NCBI GenBank assembly: GCA_951813395.1
Contig: OX638356.1
Span: forward strand, 3,732,501 to 3,796,500
Origin: Longimicrobiales bacterium
GTDB taxonomy: Bacteria > Gemmatimonadota > Gemmatimonadetes > Longimicrobiales > Gaopeijiaceae
DNA: 64,000 bases
Direction: 5' to 3'
This document shows positions 33,524 to 40,526 of this stretch, piece by piece; positions within the stretch are counted from its first letter, which is position 1; every line of letters begins with the position of its first letter. Made by a program: the position numbers and the translations under genes. A model generated the notes under the pieces. The model searched no databases. It saw nothing but the letters and a program-made list of their open reading frames with translations, and was not told the origin of the DNA.

Positions 33524-34869
33524 TGCTTTCGTCCCGGTGTGTCATGGCTCAGGAGCGCGGCCAGTTCGTCGGGATCGAGACGCTTGCCCGCCTGGCTGCC
33601 CATGCCGCGCCCCGAGCGCGTGCGCTTGCGCGCGGGTTCCCGCCGCGCCATTGCAGCCCCGCCGGCAAAGTCGAAATCGGGGTGGTGCACCTTGTCGAGC
33701 CTGCGTTCCAACTGGTGTTCCAGCGTACGGAAGGCCCCGAGGTCCGCCGCCGTGACGAACGTGACGGCCTCGCCGGTCGCGCCCGCCCTGCCCGTGCGGC
33801 CGGTGCGGTGCACGTAGTCGCCGGGGTCCCGGGGAACGTCGTAGTTCACCACGTGTGAGATCCCCTCGATATCGAGTCCGCGCTGCGCGATATCGGTCGC
33901 GACCAGCACCCTGACCTCGCCCGCGGTGAAACGGTCGATCGCACGGGTGCGATGGCGCATGTGCCGGTCCGAATGGATCACGTCGGAAGAGATGCGGGCA
34001 CCGTCCAGCCGCGACTTGAGGGTGTCGGCGCCGATCTTGGTCCGGGTGAAGACGAGCACCTGGTCCCAGCCCGGCTGACCGAGCAGATGAATCAGCAGGT
34101 CCGGCTTCCTGTCGGGGCGAACCGAGTACGCGATCTCGGAAATGCCCTGGGCCAGCGTGCCCGAAGGGGTCACCTCGACCCAGGCGGGATCCCTGGTCAT
34201 GCGCAGCGCCAGATCGTGGACCGCGTTGGGCATCGTGGCCGAGAAAAGAAGGGTCTGCGGCCGCTTGCCCAGACCGCGCACCACGTCTTCGATCTGGGGG
34301 CGGAATCCCATGTCGAGCATCCGGTCGGCCTCGTCCAGAATCAGGAATCGCACGCCCTTCAGGTTCGCCGTTCCGCGCTTCTGCAGGTCGATCAGCCGGC
34401 CGGGCGTGGCGACGATGACTTCATCTCCGCGCTTGAAGGCCTTGACCTGGGGCTCGTAGGAAACGCCTCCGCATACCACGGTCCCACGAATGCCCGTGCC
34501 CAGCGACAGCGCCTCGGTGTCTTCACAGACCTGGTGCGCCAGCTCGCGGGTGGGGCACAGGACCAGCACCTGAAGTCCCTCACCCTCGGTCAGTCTCTCC
34601 AACGCGGGCAGCATGAACGCACCGGTCTTGCCTGTGCCGGTGCGCGCGATGCCGACGACGTCTCTTCCGCCCATGACCAGGGGGATTGCCTGCCGCTGAA
34701 TGGACGTCGGCTGCGTCCAGCCCTGGGCTTCCACCGCGGCCATGCGCGTTTCCGAAAGGCCGAAGCCCGAGAATCCTGTTGATTCGGTCAAATGCTGTTT
34801 CTTGATGGCCCGCGCGTCCTGTTGCCGCCGGTTGCCGTCCGGTTGGAGGATCCGCGCCAGGCGCTTCAT
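33520..34869 (-). CDS. DEAD-box RNA helicase (RhlE-like), catalytically complete
   Basis: A 449-residue ATP-dependent RNA helicase. The motifs are the Q motif (GWTQPTSIQRQAIP), motif I ARTGTGKT (Lys81), Ia PTRELA, II LDEAD, III SAT, IV VLVFTRT, V ATDIAQRGLDI and VI HRTGRTGR. The C-terminus is basic (RREPARKRTRSGRG), as in RhlE-type proteins. The ATG at 34869 is the best available start but lacks a clear ribosome site; a TTG 26 codons in is possible. Only 27 bases separate it from the divergent phosphatase. It serves as an internal control for the degenerate relative at 38587. Confidence 0.94.
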   Translation of the reverse strand: MKRLARILQPDGNRRQQDARAIKKQHLTESTGFSGFGLSETRMAAVEAQGWTQPTSIQRQAIPLVMGGRDVVGIARTGTGKTGAFMLPALERLTEGEGLQVLVLCPTRELAHQVCEDTEALSLGTGIRGTVVCGGVSYEPQVKAFKRGDEVIVATPGRLIDLQKRGTANLKGVRFLILDEADRMLDMGFRPQIEDVVRGLGKRPQTLLFSATMPNAVHDLALRMTRDPAWVEVTPSGTLAQGISEIAYSVRPDRKPDLLIHLLGQPGWDQVLVFTRTKIGADTLKSRLDGARISSDVIHSDRHMRHRTRAIDRFTAGEVRVLVATDIAQRGLDIEGISHVVNYDVPRDPGDYVHRTGRTGRAGATGEAVTFVTAADLGAFRTLEHQLERRLDKVHHPDFDFAGGAAMARREPARKRTRSGRGMGSQAGKRLDPDELAALLSHDTPGRKQ

Positions 34870-34896
34870 TCCCCGACCAATGTAATACCTTCAGGA

Positions 34897-35454
34897 ATGT
34901 CCGACTCCACAACCGACTCCCGGACCTCGGTTCTCTTCGTGTGCCTCGGCAACATCTGCCGCTCGCCACTGGCCGAGGGGATCTTCAGGCACCAGGCGGA
35001 GCTCCGGGGGCTGGCGGGCCGCTTCGAGGTCGATTCCGCGGGCACGGGCGCGTACCATGCCGGCGAGCCTCCCGACTCCCGCTCCGTCGCCGTGGCGGCG
35101 TCCCGGGGCGTTCGCCTTACCGGGACCGCTCGCCAGGTTGTCATGGACGACTTCGAACGCTTCGACCTGATCGTGGCCATGGACGAGAGCAATCAGCGCT
35201 CCCTGGACCGGCTGCGAGACGGAGGGGCGCGCCGGGACAGCGGGCGTCCGCAACGCGGCCGCGGCGGCGCAACACCTCGTGGCGACCGGAATCGGGCCCG
35301 CATCGTCATGATGCGCGACTACGACCCCTGTGGCGGCGATCCGGACGTGCCCGATCCCTATTACGGGGGTGCGGGAGGCTTCGAACGGGTCCACCGCATA
35401 CTGGAGCGGGCCTGCGGCGGGCTGCTTGACGAACTGGCCGGATCGAAGCGCTGA
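34897..35454 (+). CDS. Low-molecular-weight protein tyrosine phosphatase-like, with Arg/Gly-rich insertion
   Basis: A 185-residue phosphatase, longer than the usual 150-160. The P-loop is VCLGNICRS (Cys16, Arg22, CX5R). The general acid is Asp153 in DVPDPYYGG. Residues 109-136 (GGARRDSGRPQRGRGG and onward) are an Arg/Gly-rich insertion not typical of the family. Members paired with fructosamine kinases act on phosphorylated Amadori products of sugar-modified proteins (ribulosamine 5-phosphate). The remnant directly downstream suggests this one belonged to such a pair. The ATG at 34897 is supported by family alignment; its ribosome site is weak. Confidence 0.92.
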   Translation: MSDSTTDSRTSVLFVCLGNICRSPLAEGIFRHQAELRGLAGRFEVDSAGTGAYHAGEPPDSRSVAVAASRGVRLTGTARQVVMDDFERFDLIVAMDESNQRSLDRLRDGGARRDSGRPQRGRGGATPRGDRNRARIVMMRDYDPCGGDPDVPDPYYGGAGGFERVHRILERACGGLLDELAGSKR

Positions 35455-35469
35455 GGTTGTGCGGCAGCG

Positions 35470-35586
35470 GTGATCGAGGCCGTACTGGAGCTCTATCCGC
35501 TCCTCGTTCACGCACGGCTCTTCGGAGGGGGGTACGTGGCGTCGGTGGCGAGGGCGGCACAGGCGGTGCTCGACGCACGCGCCTGA
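35470..35586 (+). pseudogene. C-terminal remnant of a fructosamine/ribulosamine kinase
   Basis: Directly after the phosphatase stop and in the same frame there are 39 codons reading VIEAVLELYPLLVHARLFGG, then GYVASVARAAQAVLDARA and a stop. The LYxLLxHxxLFGGxYxxS pattern is what I know from the very C-terminus of fructosamine-3-kinase-family proteins, which are about 290 residues. Nothing else of the kinase, including its APH-like catalytic loop, is visible. The gene therefore appears to have been deleted down to its tail. Kinase and low-molecular-weight phosphatase genes are commonly adjacent and overlapping, which fits the position. A chance match over such a short stretch cannot be excluded. 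Confidence 0.55.
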
Positions 35587-35602
35587 CCGGGCTGGCTGGC
35601 TG

Positions 35603-36304
35603 CTACCGACGCACCGCGAGCAACAGGCCGTCGCCGACGGGCAGGATCGTGGCGTCGAACCGGGCGTCGGCCGAGACGACGCGGTTGAAGCGGTGGAGCT
35701 GCGCCGCCAGTTCGTCGGAATCGGGTTGCAGCACCCTGCCCGCCCAGAATGCGTTGTCGGCCAGGAGCAGCCCTCCCGGCCTGAGAAGGGTCGCCGCCAC
35801 TTCGAGGTACGTGGTGTAGCGCTCCTTGTCAGCGTCCAGGAAGACCACATCGAACGACCCGTCGGGCTCCAGCTCGGACATCACCGCCACCGCGTCTCCG
35901 ACGCGTATGTCGACCCGGTCGCTCACGCCCGCCGCCGCGACCGACCTGCGCGCGACCGCCGCATGGTCCGCGTTGATCTCGATCGTGGTCAGTCGGCCAT
36001 GCGGAGGGAGCGCCCGCGCGATCCAGACGGCCGAGTACCCTGCCAGGGTGCCCACCTCCAGGACGCGACGCGCGCCCGCCGCCCGGACCAGCACCTGAAC
36101 CGCGCGCGCGGTGGCGGGCGGGAGCTGGATCCGGGGCATCCCGGCCTCGTCCGCACGGCGACGTATCTCGCGCAGCACGGCATCTTCGCCCGCAAAGTGG
36201 CGCTGCACGTACAGATCGAGCGCGTCGTGGTCGAGTTCCGAGGGCTCCGGCGCGCCCGAAGGAACGCGTTCGGCCCGCTCGGCGGAATCGTAGCGCCCGC
36301 TCAC
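35603..36304 (-). CDS. SAM-dependent O-methyltransferase (caffeoyl-CoA/catechol OMT-like)
   Basis: A class I methyltransferase of 233 residues. SAM-binding motif I is VLEVGTLAGYSAVWIA, followed by TIEINADHAAVARR and DVVFLDADKERY (metal and catechol site), then GGLLLADNAFWAGRV. These are characteristic of the cation-dependent O-methyltransferase 3 family. The GTG at 36304 overlaps the aminotransferase stop (GTGA), and upstream in-frame residues lack family similarity, so I take this start. The methyl acceptor is unknown. Co-translation with a class I aminotransferase suggests a small-molecule pathway, possibly an aromatic compound. Confidence 0.9.
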   Translation of the reverse strand: MSGRYDSAERAERVPSGAPEPSELDHDALDLYVQRHFAGEDAVLREIRRRADEAGMPRIQLPPATARAVQVLVRAAGARRVLEVGTLAGYSAVWIARALPPHGRLTTIEINADHAAVARRSVAAAGVSDRVDIRVGDAVAVMSELEPDGSFDVVFLDADKERYTTYLEVAATLLRPGGLLLADNAFWAGRVLQPDSDELAAQLHRFNRVVSADARFDATILPVGDGLLLAVRR

Positions 36305-37491
36305 CGCCGGGACAGCACCCGCGCCATGCGCCGCACGCCCTCTTCGATCTCCTCGTCCGAACACGCCGTGCTCATGCGCGCGTATCGCGCGTCACCGAAC
36401 GCCTCGCCCGGCACGATCGCCACGCCCGCCTCCTCCAGGACGCGGGTGCACACATCGCCCGCGCACGTCACCTCGTCGTCGAAGAGGCCGTCCACGCGAA
36501 AGTACAGGTAGAATGCGCCTCCCGGGCGGATATACGCACACCCCGGGAGGAGTTCGTCGAAGAGGCGCGCCACCAGGTCCCGACGGCGACGGAACGCGGC
36601 CACCATGCGGTCCCGGTCGCGCACCCCCTCTTCGCCGCGCGTCAGGCCCTTCAGTGCGGCGATCTGGGAGGGGGTGGCCGCGTTCAGGGACACGTGGCTC
36701 TGCAACGCCGACATCCTGGCGGCCAGCTCGCGCGTCGTGTAGGAGAAGCCGACCCGCCACCCCGTCATGGCAAAGGCCTTCGACATCCCGTTCGTCACGA
36801 CCAGGTCCCCCACGCGATCCGGGTCGAGGTCCAGCGCGCCCGGCGCCTTCCCACCGTCGCCGTAGTGGATCTCCTGGTAGATCTCGTCGGATATCAGGGT
36901 GATGCCACGTCCCCCCGCCCACTCCGCGATCGCGGCCAGTTCGGACTTCGAGTAGACGGCCCCGGTCGGGTTCGAGGGCGACGACAGGATCAGTCCCTTC
37001 GCGTTCGCGGTGGCGGCCGCCTCCAGGTCGTCGGGCGTCAGCAGGAAGTCGCGGCCCTCGCTCCCCATCACGGGCACCGAGTCGGCTCTGGCCAGGGTCA
37101 CCATCTCGGGATAGGACGTCCAGTACGGCGATCCGATGAGCACTTCGTCGCCCGGCCCGAACAGACAGAAACACGCGTTGAACAGAGACTGCTTCGCCCC
37201 CGCCGAGATCACCACGCGCGCGGGATCGGCCGGGTAGTCCGTTCCGGCGGTCATGTATTCGGCCGCGGCGGCGCGCAGCTCCGGGAGACCCGCCGCGGGG
37301 GTGTACCGCGTACGTCCCTGGCGAATGCCATCGATCCCCGCCCCGGCGACCGCCTCGGGGGTGCGGAAGTCGGGCTCCCCCGCGCTCAGGTTGATGATGT
37401 CCCGCCCCTCGGCCGCCAGCTTCTTCGCCAGCGTGCTCACTGCAACGGTGGCAGAGGGCCGCAGCTTCGCGATGTTTTCGGAGTAGGTCAT
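36301..37491 (-). CDS. Class I PLP-dependent aminotransferase (aspartate aminotransferase-like)
   Basis: A 396-residue fold-type I aminotransferase. The PLP lysine is Lys238 in NGMSKAFAMTGWRVG. Asn175 is in SSPSNPTGAV, Asp202 and Tyr205 are in SDEIYQEI, and the substrate-carboxylate Arg is near the C-terminus in ARMSTACS. This motif set matches the 1-alpha/1-gamma aspartate aminotransferase group (AspC/AspB-like). The ATG at 37491 begins with family-typical sequence but has no clear ribosome site. It overlaps the O-methyltransferase gene by four bases. Amino-donor preference is not decided by sequence. Confidence 0.93.
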   Translation of the reverse strand: MTYSENIAKLRPSATVAVSTLAKKLAAEGRDIINLSAGEPDFRTPEAVAGAGIDGIRQGRTRYTPAAGLPELRAAAAEYMTAGTDYPADPARVVISAGAKQSLFNACFCLFGPGDEVLIGSPYWTSYPEMVTLARADSVPVMGSEGRDFLLTPDDLEAAATANAKGLILSSPSNPTGAVYSKSELAAIAEWAGGRGITLISDEIYQEIHYGDGGKAPGALDLDPDRVGDLVVTNGMSKAFAMTGWRVGFSYTTRELAARMSALQSHVSLNAATPSQIAALKGLTRGEEGVRDRDRMVAAFRRRRDLVARLFDELLPGCAYIRPGGAFYLYFRVDGLFDDEVTCAGDVCTRVLEEAGVAIVPGEAFGDARYARMSTACSDEEIEEGVRRMARVLSRR

Positions 37492-37618
37492 GGGTTAGTC
37501 TTATGATCCCCGCTGAGGAAGAATGACGACGAAATGAAGCTCCACCCGCGCACGTCCGACAATCGGCACACCCATGTGCGTTGGCAACCCCGGCCACGCT
37601 GACCGTCGGCCCCGCAAA

Positions 37619-38227
37619 ATGGCCACCCGAACGCGCGTCTTTTTCTTCGACTTCACCGATCCCGGATCGTACCTCGCCAGTCATCTCCTGGACGAGGGAG
37701 GCGTCGCCGGCCGCTGGGAGTGGCGCGGCCTCGAGCTGCGGCCTCCCCCCCGGGCGCTCGTCGATCCGACCGATCCGGACTGGCGGTCCTACCATGCGCT
37801 GATCGCCGACAGCGCGGGCAAGCGGGGCCTCCCGATGAGTACGCCACGGTTCGTTCCCTGGACCCGCAAGGCCCATGAACTCGCCGAGTTCGCCCGCGAG
37901 CAGGATTGTTACCAGGCCGTCAAGCGCACACTGTTCGAAGCCCACTTTGTCGACCGAACGGACATCGGGCGGATAGATTTGCTGGTCGAGATCGCGGGCG
38001 CGGCCGGGCTGGACCGTTCCGGCGCCAGGGCGGCGCTGGACGTCGATCGCCATGCCGCGACCGTGTTGCGGCACAGGGAACTTGCGAAGAAGTGGGACGT
38101 GGAGGAGGTTCCGGCGGTCGTGCACGGAACGCGGCGAATCGAAGGATTGAAGTCGCCCGCGCGGCTGTTGGAGTGGACGCGCCGGGTCGGGATCGAACGG
38201 ATTGCAGAGCAAGAGGAGCGACAGTAG
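37619..38227 (+). CDS. DsbA-like thioredoxin-fold protein without CxxC (HCCA isomerase/GST-kappa-like)
   Basis: A 202-residue thioredoxin-fold protein with an inserted helical domain. Where DsbA has CPxC this protein has FFDFTDPGSYLAS. That resembles the FDFSSPYSYLA loop of 2-hydroxychromene-2-carboxylate isomerase and GST-kappa, in which a Ser/Thr contacts glutathione. The cis-proline loop EEVPAVVHGTRRIEG is present. It is therefore unlikely to be a disulfide oxidoreductase. No signal peptide is seen, so it is cytoplasmic. The ATG at 37619 is favoured over an upstream in-frame start by family alignment. It lies four bases ahead of the next small gene. Confidence 0.87.
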   Translation: MATRTRVFFFDFTDPGSYLASHLLDEGGVAGRWEWRGLELRPPPRALVDPTDPDWRSYHALIADSAGKRGLPMSTPRFVPWTRKAHELAEFAREQDCYQAVKRTLFEAHFVDRTDIGRIDLLVEIAGAAGLDRSGARAALDVDRHAATVLRHRELAKKWDVEEVPAVVHGTRRIEGLKSPARLLEWTRRVGIERIAEQEERQ

Positions 38228-38231
38228 AGCA

Positions 38232-38543
38232 ATGGCGGGATACGAGCGCAAAACGGCACTGGCACCGGCGGAAGTGCTGCAAAAGGCCGAGGAGTGGCTG
38301 CCGGACTACATCGGTCTGAAGCGGTCGAAGCACACGTCCCACGGGGCCACCTACACGGGCGAAGAGGGGACGGTCGTCCTGAGAGCCCACCGGCACGGCC
38401 CGTTTACCGACGTCACCGCTCGCACCGACCGGCTCCGGACCTCGCGCATGGACTACGAGGTCCAGCGCTTCCTGAACTGTCTGCCGTATGAATACGGCGA
38501 CGCGGGGGGCCCTGGCTCCGGCGATCCGGGCAGGCCGGAGTGA
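38232..38543 (+). CDS. Hypothetical protein (103 aa)
   Basis: An unrecognised soluble protein. It begins MAGYERKTALAPAEVLQKAEEWLPDYIGL (helical) and continues with short beta strands TYTGEEGTVVLRAHRHG and FTDVTARTDRLR. It has a single cysteine in RFLNCLPYEYG and a Gly/Pro tail. It could be a small START-like or dodecin-size domain, but I see no diagnostic motif. It starts four bases after the stop of the thioredoxin-fold gene, so it is co-transcribed. It precedes the degenerate helicase by 43 bases. Confidence 0.72.
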   Translation: MAGYERKTALAPAEVLQKAEEWLPDYIGLKRSKHTSHGATYTGEEGTVVLRAHRHGPFTDVTARTDRLRTSRMDYEVQRFLNCLPYEYGDAGGPGSGDPGRPE

Positions 38544-38586
38544 CCGAAACCACGCCGTGCGCCCCGGCGCAGCGCAGTTGAGCACC

Positions 38587-40278
38587 ATGGCGAGCCCCGT
38601 CTCCTTCGACGAATTGCCGCTCGGTCCCGAGACCGTGGCCGCGCTCGCGGCCGAGGGGATCGAGACGCCTACGCCCTTTCAGGCCGCAGCCATCCCCGTC
38701 ATTGCGCGCGGCAACGATCTGCTCGGCCGGGCGGGTCCCGGCAGCGGCACGATGGTGGCCTACGCCGCCCCCCTGATCGAGCGTCTCGAAGGGGGCGCGG
38801 GCTCCCCCGTCTGCCTCGTCCTGTGCACGGGCCGGCGCCAGGCCACCGAACTAGCGCGTTCGCTCGCACGCCTGTGCGAAGTGGCCGGCATCCGTGTCGC
38901 CGCCCTGACCGACCGGTGGAACCTTCCCGAACGGGCAGACATCCTGGTGCTGCCCGCCGACCGCTTCCGAGCCGCGTACGACGGGACCATCGCACCGCAG
39001 CGCCTCAAGGCGGTTGTCTTCCACGACGGCGACGGGGTCGTCGCCAGTGTCGCCGCGGACCAACTGGAAGCCTTTCTCGGAAGCTTGCCCGGCGACTGCC
39101 AGCGCATAGTGTGCGGCTTGCCGTTCGGACCCGCGCTGCACTCGCTCGCAAAGCGGTTTGCGCGGCGCGCGGTCAGCGTCCCGCCACGTCCACGGCCCGG
39201 CACCCGGGCCGACCGCCCCCCGGCCGGCCCGAAGCGGGAACGCCACGCAGCCGCCAGCGACCAAATCCGCTCCCTGCAGGTGGTGGTGACCGCCGACAAC
39301 CGCGCCGAAGCCGTGCTCGACCAGGCCGCCGAGCTGCTTCAGGGCCCGGTGCGTCACGTGCTGGTGTACACGGCTTCGGCCGATCAGGCGGCCGACCTGG
39401 GCGACTTCCTCGCAACACACGGCTACCTGCCCGGACCACCGGGCGACGAGTCCGTGCCGGTGTGGGTCTCGCCCGGCGAGGACGCGGCCGCGAGGGAAGC
39501 CCTGGATGCCGCAACCGATCCCGCCGCCGTCGCAACGCTGTCGGCGTCGGTGCCCCCCGGAGCCGAAATCGCCGCGATTCGTCACGGGGCCGGCGGTCCA
39601 GCCCGCGTGCTGTCGGAGATTCGCGAGCTCGCGCACCTGAAGGACGTGGCCGCAGAAGCGGGCCTTGCCCTGAAACGGTTGCGGCCGGAGCGCCCACCAC
39701 GCGTCTCGACGGCGCTGGACAAGTTGGGCGACGACCTTCACGAAGCGGCGCGGGCCGCGGAGATTGCGCCGTACTACCTGCTCGTCGAGTCGCTTCTGGA
39801 CCGCTTTTCGGCGGCCGAGGTTGCCGCGGCAGCTCTTTTATTGCTCGACCGCAAGACGTCGAAGAAGGACACGTCCGCCGTGGGGGCCGGCAGTGGCGCG
39901 GCCCCGGAGAGCTGGGTCAGGCTGTTCGTGTCGGCGGGGCAGCGGGACGAGGTCGGGCCGCGCGAGTTGCTCGGAGCACTCACCAATCAGTCCGGCGTAC
40001 CGGGCAACCGGGTCGGCAGAATCGACGTGCGCGAAAGCCATTCCCTGATCGAGGTGCGCAAGGGAGACGCGAAAGCGGTGATCTCGGCGCTGAACGGCAC
40101 CACGCTGGGCGGACGCAGCCTGCGCGTCGACTACGACCGCGCGAAGGACAGACGGCCTGCCGGCGGAGGCCGCCCGCCCCAGGGGAATCGGCGCCCGGTC
40201 AGGCCGCCATTTCGTCCCGGCGGCGGCGGAACATCCGGTAAAGGAAGTAGCCGGCCGCGACGAACAGACCGATCTTGA
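38587..40278 (+). CDS. Degenerate DEAD-box protein with intact DbpA-type RNA-binding domain
   Basis: A 563-residue DEAD-box descendant. The Q motif region is kept (ETPTPFQAAAIPVI). Motif I is changed from AxTGxGKT to AGPGSGTM (residues 49-56; the ATP-binding Lys is now Thr55). Motif II, DEAD, is replaced by FHDGDG (about 145-150). No SAT, and no HRxGRxGR motif VI, are visible. Residues 441-520 are a well-preserved DbpA C-terminal RNA-binding fold (VRLFVSAGQRDEVGPRELLG, GNRVGRIDVRESHSLIEV, LNGTTLGGRSLRVDYDRA), followed by a basic RGG-like tail. It probably binds structured or ribosomal RNA without unwinding it. Its 3' end overlaps the gene at 40199 by 80 bases. Confidence 0.85.
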   Translation: MASPVSFDELPLGPETVAALAAEGIETPTPFQAAAIPVIARGNDLLGRAGPGSGTMVAYAAPLIERLEGGAGSPVCLVLCTGRRQATELARSLARLCEVAGIRVAALTDRWNLPERADILVLPADRFRAAYDGTIAPQRLKAVVFHDGDGVVASVAADQLEAFLGSLPGDCQRIVCGLPFGPALHSLAKRFARRAVSVPPRPRPGTRADRPPAGPKRERHAAASDQIRSLQVVVTADNRAEAVLDQAAELLQGPVRHVLVYTASADQAADLGDFLATHGYLPGPPGDESVPVWVSPGEDAAAREALDAATDPAAVATLSASVPPGAEIAAIRHGAGGPARVLSEIRELAHLKDVAAEAGLALKRLRPERPPRVSTALDKLGDDLHEAARAAEIAPYYLLVESLLDRFSAAEVAAAALLLLDRKTSKKDTSAVGAGSGAAPESWVRLFVSAGQRDEVGPRELLGALTNQSGVPGNRVGRIDVRESHSLIEVRKGDAKAVISALNGTTLGGRSLRVDYDRAKDRRPAGGGRPPQGNRRPVRPPFRPGGGGTSGKGSSRPRRTDRS

Positions 40279-40405
40279 AGGCCATGGCCATGAAGCCGAA
40301 CAACATCCCGAGCAGGGGAATCGCGGCCGCCATGAGCAGCTTCAACAACACCACGCTCACGGCCCCCGTGACCGCGACTGCGCCCAAAGTCCTCACCATC
40401 TGCAT
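40199..40405 (-). CDS. Small two-helix membrane protein (68 aa)
   Basis: A short integral membrane protein with two hydrophobic segments, AVAVTGAVSVVLLKLLMAAA and GMLFGFMAMAFKIGLFVAAG, and a positively charged tail YRMFRRRRDEMAA. Upstream of the ATG at 40405 lie AGAGGAG and a closer AGGAA, so translation is plausible. It overlaps the 3' end of the degenerate helicase gene tail-to-tail by 80 bases. Antisense high-GC frames often look open, but the strong membrane pattern and ribosome site favour a real gene. Confidence 0.68.
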   Translation of the reverse strand: MQMVRTLGAVAVTGAVSVVLLKLLMAAAIPLLGMLFGFMAMAFKIGLFVAAGYFLYRMFRRRRDEMAA

Positions 40406-40526
40406 TTCCTGATCTCCTCTATTGCCGGGGCCGCCCCGCGCTCACTGCGCGTCGGCCCTTGCGATACACTGTTCTCGGTCCGCCCAGCCCTTGTCAACCC
40501 GGTATTGCTCCGGGCTGCGCGTCTCC

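Noticed and set aside
35457-35819. Plus-strand open frame of about 120 codons overlapping the O-methyltransferase end.
   Set aside because: Arg/Gly-rich shadow; the different frame at 35470-35586 reads as a kinase tail and is better supported.
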